From: Stenotrophomonas maltophilia
GTDB lineage: Bacteria > Pseudomonadota > Gammaproteobacteria > Xanthomonadales > Xanthomonadaceae
Assembly: GCA_002435595.1 (NCBI GenBank)
Contig: DJBL01000158.1
Span: 1-42,733, forward strand
Length of the DNA stretch: 42,733 bases
Direction of reading: 5' to 3'
The notes under the pieces are model-generated. The model was given only the letters and a program-made list of their open reading frames with translations, was not told where the DNA came from and did not search any database. The position numbers and the translations under genes were made by a program. Positions 17,952 to 25,436 of the stretch are shown in pieces; positions within the stretch are counted from its first letter, which is position 1, and every line of letters begins with the position of its first letter.

Positions 17952-17968
17952 ACCGCTGAACCGCTGAA
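17945..17968 (+). repeat. Three direct 8-bp repeats (CCGCTGAA) across the stop codon of paralogue 1
   Basis: CCGCTGAA occurs three times in a row with a partial fourth copy (CCGC). The TGA stop of the first paralogue lies in the first unit, at 17949-17951. The array occurs only after copy 1, so slipped-strand changes in unit number would alter only the spacer between the two genes. Confidence 0.85.
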
Positions 17969-18033
17969 CCGCACAGCATCGCCGGTCAGCGCGCGGGCTA
18001 TGCTGTCCGGCCTTCCAAGGACCGGAGCCGTTC

Positions 18034-18831
18034 ATGTCGATCACCCATCGCAGCATTCTCCAGCAGCTCGCCGGCGGCGATCTTGTGGATGCCATCGAAC
18101 GCGACGTGAAGCACTGCGTGCGGCGCGCGCGCTCCGGTCCCGATCCTGCCGCACACAGCCAGGCGACCATCGGTGAGGGCGTCGTCGACACGCTGTTGAT
18201 GCGCTGGCACCACATCCTGGACAGCGATGACACGGTCGCCACGCCGCTGTACCGCCACACCACTGCGCTGGCCCTGGCCACCGCCCTGCATCAACAGGGC
18301 ATCCAGTCCCCTGCGTTGACGGCCAAGGCGCTTGCCGCGATCAAGGCCATGAACAAGGCCGTGGCACTGAGTGACCACTTCTACCGCAAAAGCCCGGACA
18401 TCGTCCGCCTGCTCAAAAGCGCACCGGTGATGCCGGTGCGACGCCCGGGCCTGCAGAAATCACTCACGCGCTGGCGCGCCGGTGACGTTGCGTCCATGCA
18501 GGTGGATGACCACTACCACGCGCTCTACGTGCTGGAGATCAGCGACGGTGCGCCGGTCGTGGCGTTCTACGACTGCCTGGACCGCACTCCGCCCACCCTG
18601 GAACGGCTGGCCAACGTGCCGGAGCGCGGCACCTCGCGCACTCCGGAAAACAGCTACCTGGACCGACGCGCACTCTACGGGCTGGTCCACCAGCCGGACC
18701 CCGCCAACCAGTTCGTGCTGCTTGCCAGCGGTGCCGACGCCCCGGACAACAGCCGCCTGATGCGCGGTGACGCGCTGGAGACCATCACCGATGTGTTCCG
18801 CACTATCCAGCACCTGCGCGCCTATCTGTAA
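18034..18831 (+). CDS. Hypothetical protein, tandem paralogue 2
   Basis: 265 residues. It aligns with the preceding gene without gaps at roughly 64% identity. Strongest conservation is in ILDSDDTVATPLYRHTTALA, in RRPGLQKSLTRWRAGDVAS, and in ALYGLVHQPDPANQFVLLAS, which are therefore the likely functional core. The N-terminal ~60 residues and the loop around residues 205-215 differ most. No signal peptide or membrane segment. The two copies are separated by 82 bp including an octamer array. The function is unknown; keeping two divergent copies suggests either dosage or divergent partner specificity, as is common for immunity or antitoxin-like proteins. Confidence 0.8.
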   Translation: MSITHRSILQQLAGGDLVDAIERDVKHCVRRARSGPDPAAHSQATIGEGVVDTLLMRWHHILDSDDTVATPLYRHTTALALATALHQQGIQSPALTAKALAAIKAMNKAVALSDHFYRKSPDIVRLLKSAPVMPVRRPGLQKSLTRWRAGDVASMQVDDHYHALYVLEISDGAPVVAFYDCLDRTPPTLERLANVPERGTSRTPENSYLDRRALYGLVHQPDPANQFVLLASGADAPDNSRLMRGDALETITDVFRTIQHLRAYL

Positions 18832-18848
18832 GCGCGTCGCGCCGCACA

Positions 18849-18891
18849 TCCACCGCTGGAGCGCGAAGCGCGCGCCGTCACCCTCGGTGGA
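18849..18891. terminator. Inverted repeat after paralogue 2
   Basis: TCCACCG at 18849-18855 pairs with CGGTGGA at 18885-18891, enclosing an inner GCGC-GAA-GCGC hairpin at 18861-18871. It lies in the 90-bp gap between paralogue 2 and the convergent SDR gene. No T-run follows on either strand, so termination is only a possibility. Confidence 0.3.
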
Positions 18892-18921
18892 CCGGTAAAG
18901 AATCCCGCCACAGCGCGACCG

Positions 18922-19800
18922 TCAGCGCGATTCCGCCACCGTCGGTGCAATGGACGGCCACTGCCCGGCGATGTCTTCGATGCTGCCGGCACGCACCGCG
19001 CGCAGATCGCGCGGGTAGGCCACACCCTCGGCCTCGGTGCTGCGCGTGGCATGGAACTGGCCGTTGCTGGCCCGCAGGATCCAGCCGCCGTCCACGCACG
19101 CCGGGGACACCAGGAATGCCACGCCCGGCGCCACCGCATCCGGGTGCAGTTCGTCCGGCTCGCCTTCCACGCCCCACATGCGGGTCTTGGCCACCGGCGA
19201 CACCGCGTTGACCACGATGCCATGCGGCGCACCCTCGGCAGCCAGCACGTTGACGATGCCCACCGCCGCCAGCTTGGCCGCGGCATAGGCGGCCAGCCCC
19301 TTCTGCACGTACTGCGGGTACAACGCACGGTCGGAGGTGGTGAGCACGATGCGACCGTGGCGGTTGGCCTGCATCGAGGGCCACGCGGCTTCGGCCAGCC
19401 ACAGCGGTGTCTTGGCGGCGAGCGTCATCATGCGGTCGAAGTGATCATCGTCCAGTTCCTCGATGGGCTGGTACTCCACCCACCCGGCGTTGTGGATGAT
19501 GAAATCCAGCCGACCGTGGCGCTGCAGGATGCCGGCGACCAGGGCCTGGCAGTTGGCGCGGGTGTCGATGCTGCCGTGTGCCGCATGCACGCCCCGCCCG
19601 CCCTCGCGCAGCAGTGCGACCGTGCGGGCAATCCGCTGCGGGTCGTGGCCCGTGCCGTCCAGCCCGGCACCCACGTCGTGCATCACCACCTGTGCACCAC
19701 GTTGGGCCAGCAGCCGGCTGTAGGCCAGCCCCAGCCCACTGGCCGCGCCGGTCACCAGGCCCACCTGGCCCGCGAAAGAAACCTGATTGGATGTCGTCAT
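18922..19800 (-). CDS. SDR-family NAD(P)-dependent oxidoreductase
   Basis: 292 residues. Rossmann motif TGAASGLG at 17-24, the NAG motif at 104-106, and the catalytic set Ser156 (IVLTTSD), Tyr172 and Lys176 (AYAAAK) define a classical short-chain dehydrogenase. The insert DVGAGLDGTGHDPQRI after the second strand, where MHD ends in Asp42, favours NAD+ over NADP+ and is seen in SDRs of the HSD17B4/FOX2-like group. The C-terminus is longer than the usual 250 residues. The substrate is unknown. It lies alone on the minus strand between the paralogue pair and the YbjQ cluster. The call is firm for family only. Confidence 0.9.
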   Translation of the reverse strand: MTTSNQVSFAGQVGLVTGAASGLGLAYSRLLAQRGAQVVMHDVGAGLDGTGHDPQRIARTVALLREGGRGVHAAHGSIDTRANCQALVAGILQRHGRLDFIIHNAGWVEYQPIEELDDDHFDRMMTLAAKTPLWLAEAAWPSMQANRHGRIVLTTSDRALYPQYVQKGLAAYAAAKLAAVGIVNVLAAEGAPHGIVVNAVSPVAKTRMWGVEGEPDELHPDAVAPGVAFLVSPACVDGGWILRASNGQFHATRSTEAEGVAYPRDLRAVRAGSIEDIAGQWPSIAPTVAESR

Positions 19801-19875
19801 CGGTACAGCATCGGGCAGCGACGGGTTGCACCGCCAATACCGGTTGCGTGCTGTGGCGATACGTCGCGCGTATCG

Positions 19876-20259
19876 TCAGCGCGGGCCCGACCCCGCTGGC
19901 GGTGGCACGCGATGAAGACGGTACGTGGTGTAGGCAATGGCCAGCCAAAGCAGCAGGTACAGCAGCAGGCCGGTACCCACCGACAGGGCATCATCCGCGC
20001 CGGTCCGGGCCACCACCCGCCAGGTATCCACGCCCACGGTGCCAGCGCCGACAAGCAGTACGCCGCCCCCCAGCAACGTACCCGGCCACCGTACCCAGGC
20101 ATGCCGGCGGAACAGCAGCAAGGGCAGCAGCAGTATCAGCGTGAGTGCGAACAGCAGCAGCGTCATGCCGGTGAGCATGCCGGTGAAATCCGACGCCAGC
20201 GCCGGAAGCGGCAGGCCTGCCAGTGCGCCGGCGTACAACGGGGCGATGCGCGATCGCAC
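19876..20259 (-). CDS. Small membrane protein, paralogue of the gene at 20658-21050
   Basis: 127 residues using the GTG at 20259, one base after the YbjQ stop. This start gives MRSRIAPLYAGALAGLPLPALASDFTG, which aligns with the N-terminus of the paralogue two genes upstream; the longer frame from 20298 would run into YbjQ. A signal peptide or first helix ends at ALASDF, and two further hydrophobic regions follow (about 31-49 and 56-77), then one near 96-112 before a basic tail. Shared features with the paralogue are PLPALA-DF-GML, LLL-FRRH-W and VDTWR. No named family is recognised. Coupling to YbjQ suggests a common function at the membrane. Confidence 0.7.
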   Translation of the reverse strand: MRSRIAPLYAGALAGLPLPALASDFTGMLTGMTLLLFALTLILLLPLLLFRRHAWVRWPGTLLGGGVLLVGAGTVGVDTWRVVARTGADDALSVGTGLLLYLLLWLAIAYTTYRLHRVPPPAGSGPR

Positions 20260-20260
20260 G

Positions 20261-20644
20261 CTACACCCGTACCGGCTCGACCACCACGGCCGTGCCATAG
20301 CAGAGCACCTCGGTCAGCCCGGTCATCACATCGGTAGCGTCATAGCGCATGCCGATGATCGCGTTGGCGCCGAGCATCCGCGCATGCTTGGCCATGTCGC
20401 GATAGGTCTCCTCGCGCGCCTGCTCGCACAACTCGGTGTAGATGGTGATGTTGCCGCCAAAGATCGTCTGCAGCCCGCCCAGCAGGTTGCCCACGATCGA
20501 ACGCGAGCGCACGGTGATGCCGCGCACCACGCCCAGGCTGCGCACCACGCGGTAGCCGGGCAGTTCAAAGGCGGTGGTCACCATCGCGTCATCGAGGCGG
20601 ATCGCGGTGCCCGCGCGGGGAGTGTTGTTGTAGGGATCTGCCAT
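20261..20644 (-). CDS. YbjQ/UPF0145-family protein
   Basis: 127 residues from ATG 20644, which has GAGG five bases upstream. The family pattern is clear: TTAFELPGYRVVRSLGVVRGITVRSRSIVGN, LQTIFGGNITIYTELCEQAREET, and ANAIIGMRYDATDV. UPF0145 proteins form compact homo-oligomers (often described as pentamers) and are annotated as heavy-metal-binding domains, but the function is not established. The gene is the middle of a tight three-gene run: 13 bp after one small membrane protein and 1 bp before its paralogue. That arrangement suggests a membrane-associated complex, which is inference. Confidence 0.88.
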   Translation of the reverse strand: MADPYNNTPRAGTAIRLDDAMVTTAFELPGYRVVRSLGVVRGITVRSRSIVGNLLGGLQTIFGGNITIYTELCEQAREETYRDMAKHARMLGANAIIGMRYDATDVMTGLTEVLCYGTAVVVEPVRV

Positions 20645-20657
20645 GCGTGCCTCGTGG

Positions 20658-21050
20658 TCAATGGGGGGAAGAAGTATCGCGCGGGCGGCCGCGCAACAGC
20701 CGCCAGGTGATGGCGGCCACGCACGCCCACAGCGCGGCGCAGCCGAGAATGACCGTGAGCCGGAAGCCCAGCTCGGAACTGTCCGGATCGGGCCAGAAGC
20801 GCCAGGTATCCACGCCGGCCACATACAGGCCGGTGAGCAGCACGGGCACGCCGATCAAGCCCCCCACCACCCGCGTCCAGCCGTGCCGCCGGAAGCACAG
20901 CAGCAATGCCAGCAGCGCGGCGGCCACCACCAGCAGCGGCAAGCCGACGAACACGGTCAGCATGCCGGGGAAATCGCGGGCCAGCGCCGGCAGCGGGACC
21001 AGCAGCAGGAGTGGCACCAGCCAGACCCCTCGCTTGATACGCGTTTCCAT
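20658..21050 (-). CDS. Small membrane protein, paralogue of the gene at 19876-20259
   Basis: 130 residues from ATG 21050 (METRIKRGVWLVPLLLLVPLPALARDF); an in-frame start at 21113 would add 21 residues that do not match the paralogue. A signal peptide or first helix ends at ALARDF. Further hydrophobic stretches lie at about 29-51, 61-78 and 93-113, followed by a short basic tail. It is the first gene of the YbjQ run, with YbjQ 13 bp downstream. Its likeness to the third gene of the run implies duplication around YbjQ. The function is unknown. Confidence 0.7.
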   Translation of the reverse strand: METRIKRGVWLVPLLLLVPLPALARDFPGMLTVFVGLPLLVVAAALLALLLCFRRHGWTRVVGGLIGVPVLLTGLYVAGVDTWRFWPDPDSSELGFRLTVILGCAALWACVAAITWRLLRGRPRDTSSPH

Positions 21051-21099
21051 GCCCGTCCCCGTAGCTTCCCTGCCATGCGCCGAGCATAGCCGGTCGACG

Positions 21100-21396
21100 T
21101 CATGCCCGCGCAAGCCGCACCACCTGGTAGACGGCCACGTTATGCTCGGCGAGCGCGCGCACGACCTCGGGGATCAACTGCATCGGCAGGTCCACCTCAT
21201 AGCCGTGCGCGCTGCAGCGCAACGCCGCCGGTTCAAACGCGAACGCAGGATGATCCTCGCTGCGCTGGACCAGGAAGGCGACGAGCGCATCACGTGCCAC
21301 ATGCTGCCACTCGCCCACTTCGAAGTAGACCGGGTACAGCGCATCGCTGTAATCGGCGGGGGTGCCCAGGGCGGGATCGGTTGCGTCGGGGTCCAT
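21100..21396 (-). CDS. Hypothetical 98-residue acidic protein
   Basis: Start ATG 21396 is preceded by AGGAG with a 6-base spacer, a good ribosome site. The protein is soluble and acidic at its N-terminus (MDPDATDPALGTPADYSDALYPVYF), with VGEWQHVARDALVAFLVQRSEDH and a C-terminal LPMQLIPEVVRALAEHNVAVYQVVRLARA that looks like helix-strand. I do not recognise a family. It sits 49 bp upstream of the membrane-protein/YbjQ run on the same strand and could be its first gene. Confidence 0.65.
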   Translation of the reverse strand: MDPDATDPALGTPADYSDALYPVYFEVGEWQHVARDALVAFLVQRSEDHPAFAFEPAALRCSAHGYEVDLPMQLIPEVVRALAEHNVAVYQVVRLARA

Positions 21397-21519
21397 GCGG
21401 TGCTCCTGGTGCGGTGTCAGGAAGGCGGCGGAGATGGCCGGATGGACACGATAGCCCGGCCCTGACCACGGGCATCCACAAAATCGGCAACGCGCGGCCT
21501 GCGCGGCCCACGCCGGCTG

Positions 21520-21999
21520 CTAGGCGCGCGCGGCCAGCGTGCGCATGTGCTGGGCCAGCTCGCGCTCGATGGCGGCGCGGCTGACCGTTGACGGCAGGAA
21601 CAAGGCAATCACTTCGCCAGGGAGCGTGGTGATCTCCAACGCCGCATCGCCCTCGACCGTCGTGAAGCGATGGCTGCCGATGGCGCCCCAGGGAATCAGC
21701 AACAGGTCTTCGGCTTTGAGCACGACGATGCCGTTGGGTGCACAGTCGATTTTGCGTGGGCTCAGCCAGGTCACCAGCCGCACGAACAGGGCCAGCACGG
21801 CGGAGAACACCGGAACGATCCACGACACCGTCGTCAGGTTCTCCCGCCACCCGGCCGCATCCTTGCCCAAGCTGCCCATGATGAACACCGCAGCAAACAC
21901 GCCCAACAGCCCGAGGAAGGTCTTGCGTACCGGTTCGCCCAGCGGATCGAATCGCGCCTGGTGCCGGAGCGATACGCCCCAGGGGTCACGCCATTTCAT
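21520..21999 (-). CDS. Hypothetical two-helix membrane protein with a PH-like cytoplasmic domain
   Basis: 159 residues. Two hydrophobic segments, VRKTFLGLLGVFAAVFIMG (~24-42) and LTTVSWIVPVFSAVLALFVRLVTWL (~55-79), are followed by an ~80-residue beta-rich domain: KIDCAPNGIVVLKAEDLLLIPWGAIGSHRF and ALEITTLPGEVIALFLP, ending in a helix. The layout (two helices, then a domain with a conserved Trp before the next strand) resembles bacterial PH-domain (bPH2/YcxB-like) proteins. It has 123 bp on the 3' side before the 98-residue gene. The role is unknown; the PH-like call rests on pattern only. Confidence 0.65.
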   Translation of the reverse strand: MKWRDPWGVSLRHQARFDPLGEPVRKTFLGLLGVFAAVFIMGSLGKDAAGWRENLTTVSWIVPVFSAVLALFVRLVTWLSPRKIDCAPNGIVVLKAEDLLLIPWGAIGSHRFTTVEGDAALEITTLPGEVIALFLPSTVSRAAIERELAQHMRTLAARA

Positions 22000-22163
22000 G
22001 CAATGCCCAACATCCTGTCAGCCAAGGGCGCGACCGGCCCGTCCGCATCGATCTTAATGCGGGCAGAAAGGGGGCAACAAGCCGGCGTGGCTGCGGGCGG
22101 CGGCCGGGTGAGCCGTACATACAGGGCAGCCCGCCCGAACCCGCTCGGGCAACGGCAGGCAAC

Positions 22164-22190
22164 AAAAAAGCCGACCCAAGGGCCGGCTTC
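22164..22190 (-). terminator. Terminator of tRNA-Val
   Basis: On the minus strand AAGCCGGCC pairs with GGTCGGCTT (one mismatch) and is followed by a T-run, seen as the A-run at 22164-22169 on the plus strand. It begins 15 bp after the CCA end of the tRNA. Confidence 0.8.
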
Positions 22191-22204
22191 TTCATGTTAC
22201 AGCG

Positions 22205-22279
22205 TGGTGGGCGGTGCAGGGTTCGAACCTGCGACCCTTGCCGTGTGAAGGCAATGCTCTACCGCTGAGCTAACCGCCC
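22205..22279 (-). tRNA. tRNA-Val (anticodon CAC)
   Basis: 75 nt with the encoded CCA at 22205-22207. The acceptor stem is GGGCGGT/ACCGCCC, the D arm AGCTCAGCGGTAGAGC, and the anticodon arm TTGCC-TTCACAC-GGCAA gives CAC at positions 34-36, reading GUG valine codons. The T arm is CAGGTTCGAACCCTG-like with the TTCGA core. GUG is a favoured valine codon in this GC-rich genome. It has its own consensus promoter and terminator and is downstream of the pilZ gene on the same strand. Confidence 0.95.
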
Positions 22280-22297
22280 GATGCTGCTGAGCCGCTC

Positions 22298-22325
22298 ATT
22301 ATAGGGCGGCAATTTTTCGCGTCAA
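22298..22325 (-). promoter_or_regulatory. Sigma-70 promoter of tRNA-Val
   Basis: On the minus strand TTGACG (22320-22325), a 16-bp spacer, and a perfect TATAAT (22298-22303). The sequence after the -10 is GC-rich (GAGCGGCTC), as in stringently controlled stable-RNA promoters. The start point would lie about 10-13 bp before the mature tRNA. Confidence 0.85.
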
Positions 22326-22344
22326 CGGTTTTCCGTAAATTTCT

Positions 22345-22698
22345 TCACATCGTGTGCGTGGGCTTGTCCGCGCTCAGGATGCCGGCCAGCAGCGTCTCGA
22401 TTTTGTTGCGCACGTTCTCGCCTTCCGCGCCTTCAGCCAACTGCACGCCGATGCCCGCCGCGCGGTTGCCCTGCGCCCCGGCCGGGGTCACCCAGATCAC
22501 CTTGCCGGCCACCGGCAGGCGCTCGCTGGAATCGGGCAGGGTCAGCAGCAGGAACACCTCGTCGCCCAGGAAGTAACGCTTGGGCGTGGGCACGAAGACC
22601 CCACCGTTCTTCACGAACGGCATGTACGCGCTGTACAGCGCGGCCTTGTCCTTGACCGCCAGCGACAGGATGCCCTGGCGGGCGTTGGTGGCACTCAT
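22345..22698 (-). CDS. PilZ-domain protein (type IV pilus/twitching type)
   Basis: 117 residues. The start overlaps the holB stop (ATGA). A short N-terminal part is followed by the PilZ barrel: GGVFVPTPKRYFLGDEVFLLLTLPD, then LPVAGKVIWVTPAGAQGNRAAGIGVQL. The cyclic-di-GMP motif RxxxR at the N-terminus is not evident, which is the pattern of PilZ proper (twitching motility) rather than c-di-GMP receptors. In xanthomonads PilZ proteins of this type act with the PilB ATPase and FimX, which is family knowledge. It is the last gene of the fab-mltG-tmk-holB run. Confidence 0.88.
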   Translation of the reverse strand: MSATNARQGILSLAVKDKAALYSAYMPFVKNGGVFVPTPKRYFLGDEVFLLLTLPDSSERLPVAGKVIWVTPAGAQGNRAAGIGVQLAEGAEGENVRNKIETLLAGILSADKPTHTM

Positions 22699-23654
22699 GC
22701 TCTATTCCCCTTTGCTTGCCGCTCGTTGACCTTGTTCCAGGCCAACAACAATTCCACCACCGCAAGGTCGGCGCGCACGGTGGTGCGCAGCAGATCGCGG
22801 GTACGGTTGGCGGCGTCGAACCACGCCGCCAGCTTGTTCAATCGCTCCGGATCGGTCAAGCCACCGCCGGTGGCCTGGGCCAGCGCCAGGTCGGCGGCGT
22901 GGCGCAGGCGCAGCGCGGCGTGCTCATCGCCAGCCCAGCGCTGGGCCAGCTCCACCGCCCCGGCGCGCCCGGCCACCAGCGCTTCCAGGTCGGTGGCCAC
23001 CTGCCGACGCAGGGTCAGGCCGTCTTCGCGCAGCCATTCATCGGCCAGCCCCGGGTGGCCCCGCGCGGCGTCCAGCGCCTCGCGGGCGCTGGCTTCGCTG
23101 TGGCCCTGGGCCTGCAGCCAGGCCAGCGCTTCCTCGCGCGGCGGCAGCTTGAACTCCAGCCGCTGGCAGCGGCTGCGCACGGTCGCCGGCAGGCGTGCCG
23201 GGTCGCTGCTGATCAGCCACAGGTAACGGCCCGGCTGCGGTTCTTCCAGGGTCTTGAGCAGGGCGTTGCAGGCGGCGCGGTTGATCGCGTCGGCCGGGTC
23301 CACGATCACCACCTGGGCCACGCCGTACTGCGGGGTGAGCGCCAGCTTCTGGGAGATCTCGCGGACCTGCTCGATCACGATCTCGGTGCGCAACTTGTCG
23401 CCGGACTTGTTGGGGATGAACGAGATCAGCTGCAGGTCCGGATGGGTTCCGGCGGCGATCAGCTGCGCGCTGCGCTGGGCCTGGGCCGGCTCGCCACGGC
23501 ACAGGATGTGCCGGGCCATGCGCAGGGCCACCGCACGCTTGCCCAGCCCGGCCGGGCCGCAGATCAGCAGGCCGTGGCCCAGCCGGTCGGCGTCCAGCGC
23601 CGCCACGGTCTGGTCGAAGGCGCGTTGCTGCCAGGGGGAAAAGGTCTCGCTCAT
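22695..23654 (-). CDS. holB: DNA polymerase III subunit delta-prime
   Basis: 319 residues from ATG 23654 (MSETFSPWQQRAFDQTVAALD), one base after the tmk stop. The AAA+ clamp-loader core is visible: ADRLGHGLLICGPAGLGKRAVALRMARHIL, VVIVDPADAINRAACNALLKTLEEPQPG, LWLISSDPARLPATVRSRCQRLEF with the SRC sensor. The zinc-finger cysteines of E. coli delta-prime are mostly lacking, with only ILCRGEP remaining. It acts in the clamp loader with gamma/tau and delta. The mltG-tmk-holB-pilZ order is common in gammaproteobacteria and supports the assignment. Confidence 0.95.
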   Translation of the reverse strand: MSETFSPWQQRAFDQTVAALDADRLGHGLLICGPAGLGKRAVALRMARHILCRGEPAQAQRSAQLIAAGTHPDLQLISFIPNKSGDKLRTEIVIEQVREISQKLALTPQYGVAQVVIVDPADAINRAACNALLKTLEEPQPGRYLWLISSDPARLPATVRSRCQRLEFKLPPREEALAWLQAQGHSEASAREALDAARGHPGLADEWLREDGLTLRRQVATDLEALVAGRAGAVELAQRWAGDEHAALRLRHAADLALAQATGGGLTDPERLNKLAAWFDAANRTRDLLRTTVRADLAVVELLLAWNKVNERQAKGNRA

Positions 23655-23655
23655 C

Positions 23656-24315
23656 TCAGCTCTCCTGCGCCAGCCACGCGTCCACCGCGGCCACCACGGC
23701 CCCGGCCACGCCCACCTGGTCCTGGCCGGCATCGATCAGGCGATAACGGGCCGGGTCGGCTGCGGCGCGCTGGCGGAACACCGCGCGTACCCGCTGGAAG
23801 AAATCGTCCTGCTCGCTCTCGATGCGGTCCGGCCACAGGTCGCGGCCGTTGGCGCGGGCCCGGCCCACTGCCACGTCCACGTCCAGCAGCAGGGTCAGCC
23901 CCGGCAGCAGGCCGACCGCGCGGCGCTCCAGGTCGGCGATCCAGGCCGGGTCCAGGCCGCGTCCGCCGCCCTGGTAGGCATAGCTGGAGTCGGTAAAGCG
24001 GTCACTGATCACGTAGCAGCCGCGGCGCAGGGCCGGCTCGATCACCTGGCGCACGTGCTGGGCGCGCGCGGCAAATACCAGCAGCAGCTCGGCCTCGGCC
24101 GACAGCGGCTCGGCGGCAATCTCCGCATCCGGGGTGAGCAGCAGCGCGCGGATCCGCTCGGCCAGCGGCGTGCCGCCCGGCTCACGGGTCAGCACGACCT
24201 CCAGACCACGCGCCTGCAGCGCATCGCGCAGGGCGTTGATGGCGGTGGTCTTGCCGGCGCCCTCGCCGCCTTCCAGGCTCACCAGGCGCGGGTGGCGACG
24301 CAGCGCGGCGGTCAC
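23656..24315 (-). CDS. tmk: Thymidylate kinase
   Basis: 219 residues with a GTG start at 24315 that overlaps the mltG stop (GTGA). The P-loop is LEGGEGAGKTTAINAL, followed by VLTREPGGTPLAERIR with the dTMP-binding REPGGT motif. The DR of the base/sugar site is in VISDRFTDSSYAYQGGGRGLD. The LID region has DRIESEQDDFFQRVR. It phosphorylates dTMP to dTDP in the cytoplasm. The neighbours mltG and holB are its usual partners. Confidence 0.97.
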   Translation of the reverse strand: MTAALRRHPRLVSLEGGEGAGKTTAINALRDALQARGLEVVLTREPGGTPLAERIRALLLTPDAEIAAEPLSAEAELLLVFAARAQHVRQVIEPALRRGCYVISDRFTDSSYAYQGGGRGLDPAWIADLERRAVGLLPGLTLLLDVDVAVGRARANGRDLWPDRIESEQDDFFQRVRAVFRQRAAADPARYRLIDAGQDQVGVAGAVVAAVDAWLAQES

Positions 24316-25376
24316 TGCGGCGCCGCCTGGCTGCGCTGCTGGCGCAGCTGCTGCAGATAGCGGGCCACCGCAGCGTTGTGCTCGGTGTAGTTGGCCGAAA
24401 ACACGTGCGCGCCGCTGCCATCGCCCACGGCCACGAAATACAGCGCGTCGCCGGCTGCCGGTTGCGCGGCGGCGTGCAGCGCGTCGCGACCGGGCATGGC
24501 GATCGGGGTCGGGGTCAGGCCGGCGCGGGTGTAGGTGTTGTACGGCGTATCGGTGGTCAGGTCGCGCTTGCGGATGTTGCCGTCGTAGCTGCTGCCGATG
24601 CCGTAGATCACGGTGGGGTCGGTCTGCAGGCGCATGCCGATCTTCAGCCGCCGGGTGAACACCCCGGCGATCTGTGGGCGCTCGCTGGGCAGCGCGGTTT
24701 CCTTCTCGATGATCGAGGCCAGGGTCAGCAGTTCGTAGGGCGAATTCAACGGCAGGTCGTCGGCACGGCTGTCCCAGGCCGCGGTGAGTTCCTTCTCCAT
24801 CGCCGCGTGCGCGCGCTTGAGCACGTCCACGTCGCTGTCGCCGCGCTGGTAGACGTAGGTCTCGGGCAGGAAGCGGCCTTCCGGATGCTCGCCGGGGAAG
24901 CCGATCGCCTTCATCAGCGCCGCGTCATCCAGGGTATCGGTGGTGTGCACCAGCGGGTCGGCGCGCTTGAGTGCGGCACGCAGCTGGCGGATGTTCCAGC
25001 CTTCGACGATCGTCACCCGGTGCTGCAGCACGCGGCCCTGGCGCATGCGCAGCAACAGCGCGCGCGGGGTCAGGCTGGCATCCAGCGCGTACTCGCCCAC
25101 CTTGAGCTTGCCCGCCGCGTCCAGCTGGCGCGCCAGCAGCTGCCACTGGGTGTCGCTGCCTTCGTCCACGCCAGCCGCGCGCAGCTTGCCGAGCACCGTG
25201 TTCAGGCCATCACCGGAGGCGATCACCATGCTGGGCTGGTCCGGGGTCAATGGCGCATCGGCAAAGCCGCTCTGGCTGTGCCAGAACCACGCGCCGGCCG
25301 CAGCCAGCAGCAGCGCGCCCAACAGCAGCACCGCCAGCACGGCCAGACATCCCCGTTTCGCACCCGCCATGGTCAC
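24312..25376 (-). CDS. mltG: Endolytic murein transglycosylase
   Basis: 354 residues. One N-terminal transmembrane helix (CLAVLAVLLLGALLLAAAGAWFW) anchors a periplasmic YceG/MltG domain. A LysM-like region comes first, then VTIVEGWNIRQLRAAL, EGRFLPETYVYQRG, and the catalytic motif LTLASIIEKETAL with Glu224. The end includes RLKIGMRLQTDPTVIYG and TPYNTYTRAGLTPTPIAMPGRDAL, all family hallmarks. It cuts nascent glycan strands near the inner membrane, setting strand length. Start codons at residues 1 and 3 (25376 or 25370) are both possible. It is coupled to tmk downstream and follows pabB after a 60-bp gap. Confidence 0.95.
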   Translation of the reverse strand: MTMAGAKRGCLAVLAVLLLGALLLAAAGAWFWHSQSGFADAPLTPDQPSMVIASGDGLNTVLGKLRAAGVDEGSDTQWQLLARQLDAAGKLKVGEYALDASLTPRALLLRMRQGRVLQHRVTIVEGWNIRQLRAALKRADPLVHTTDTLDDAALMKAIGFPGEHPEGRFLPETYVYQRGDSDVDVLKRAHAAMEKELTAAWDSRADDLPLNSPYELLTLASIIEKETALPSERPQIAGVFTRRLKIGMRLQTDPTVIYGIGSSYDGNIRKRDLTTDTPYNTYTRAGLTPTPIAMPGRDALHAAAQPAAGDALYFVAVGDGSGAHVFSANYTEHNAAVARYLQQLRQQRSQAAPQ

Positions 25377-25436
25377 CTCGAATGGTTTTCGCCGCCGCGC
25401 AGCATACCGCGCGGCTGCTGCACACGGCCAAACGGT

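Noticed and set aside
19797..20102. 101-codon minus-strand frame near the SDR gene
   Set aside because: It overlaps the small membrane protein in another frame; that protein has a paralogue and a better fit to its operon.
22205..22279. tRNA-Val as an integration site for a genomic island
   Set aside because: No integrase and no repeat of the tRNA 3' end was seen nearby; both flanks look like ordinary chromosomal genes.
22716..23996. Plus-strand frame of 426 codons opposite holB and tmk
   Set aside because: Shadow of two conserved genes; no ribosome site or recognisable domain.
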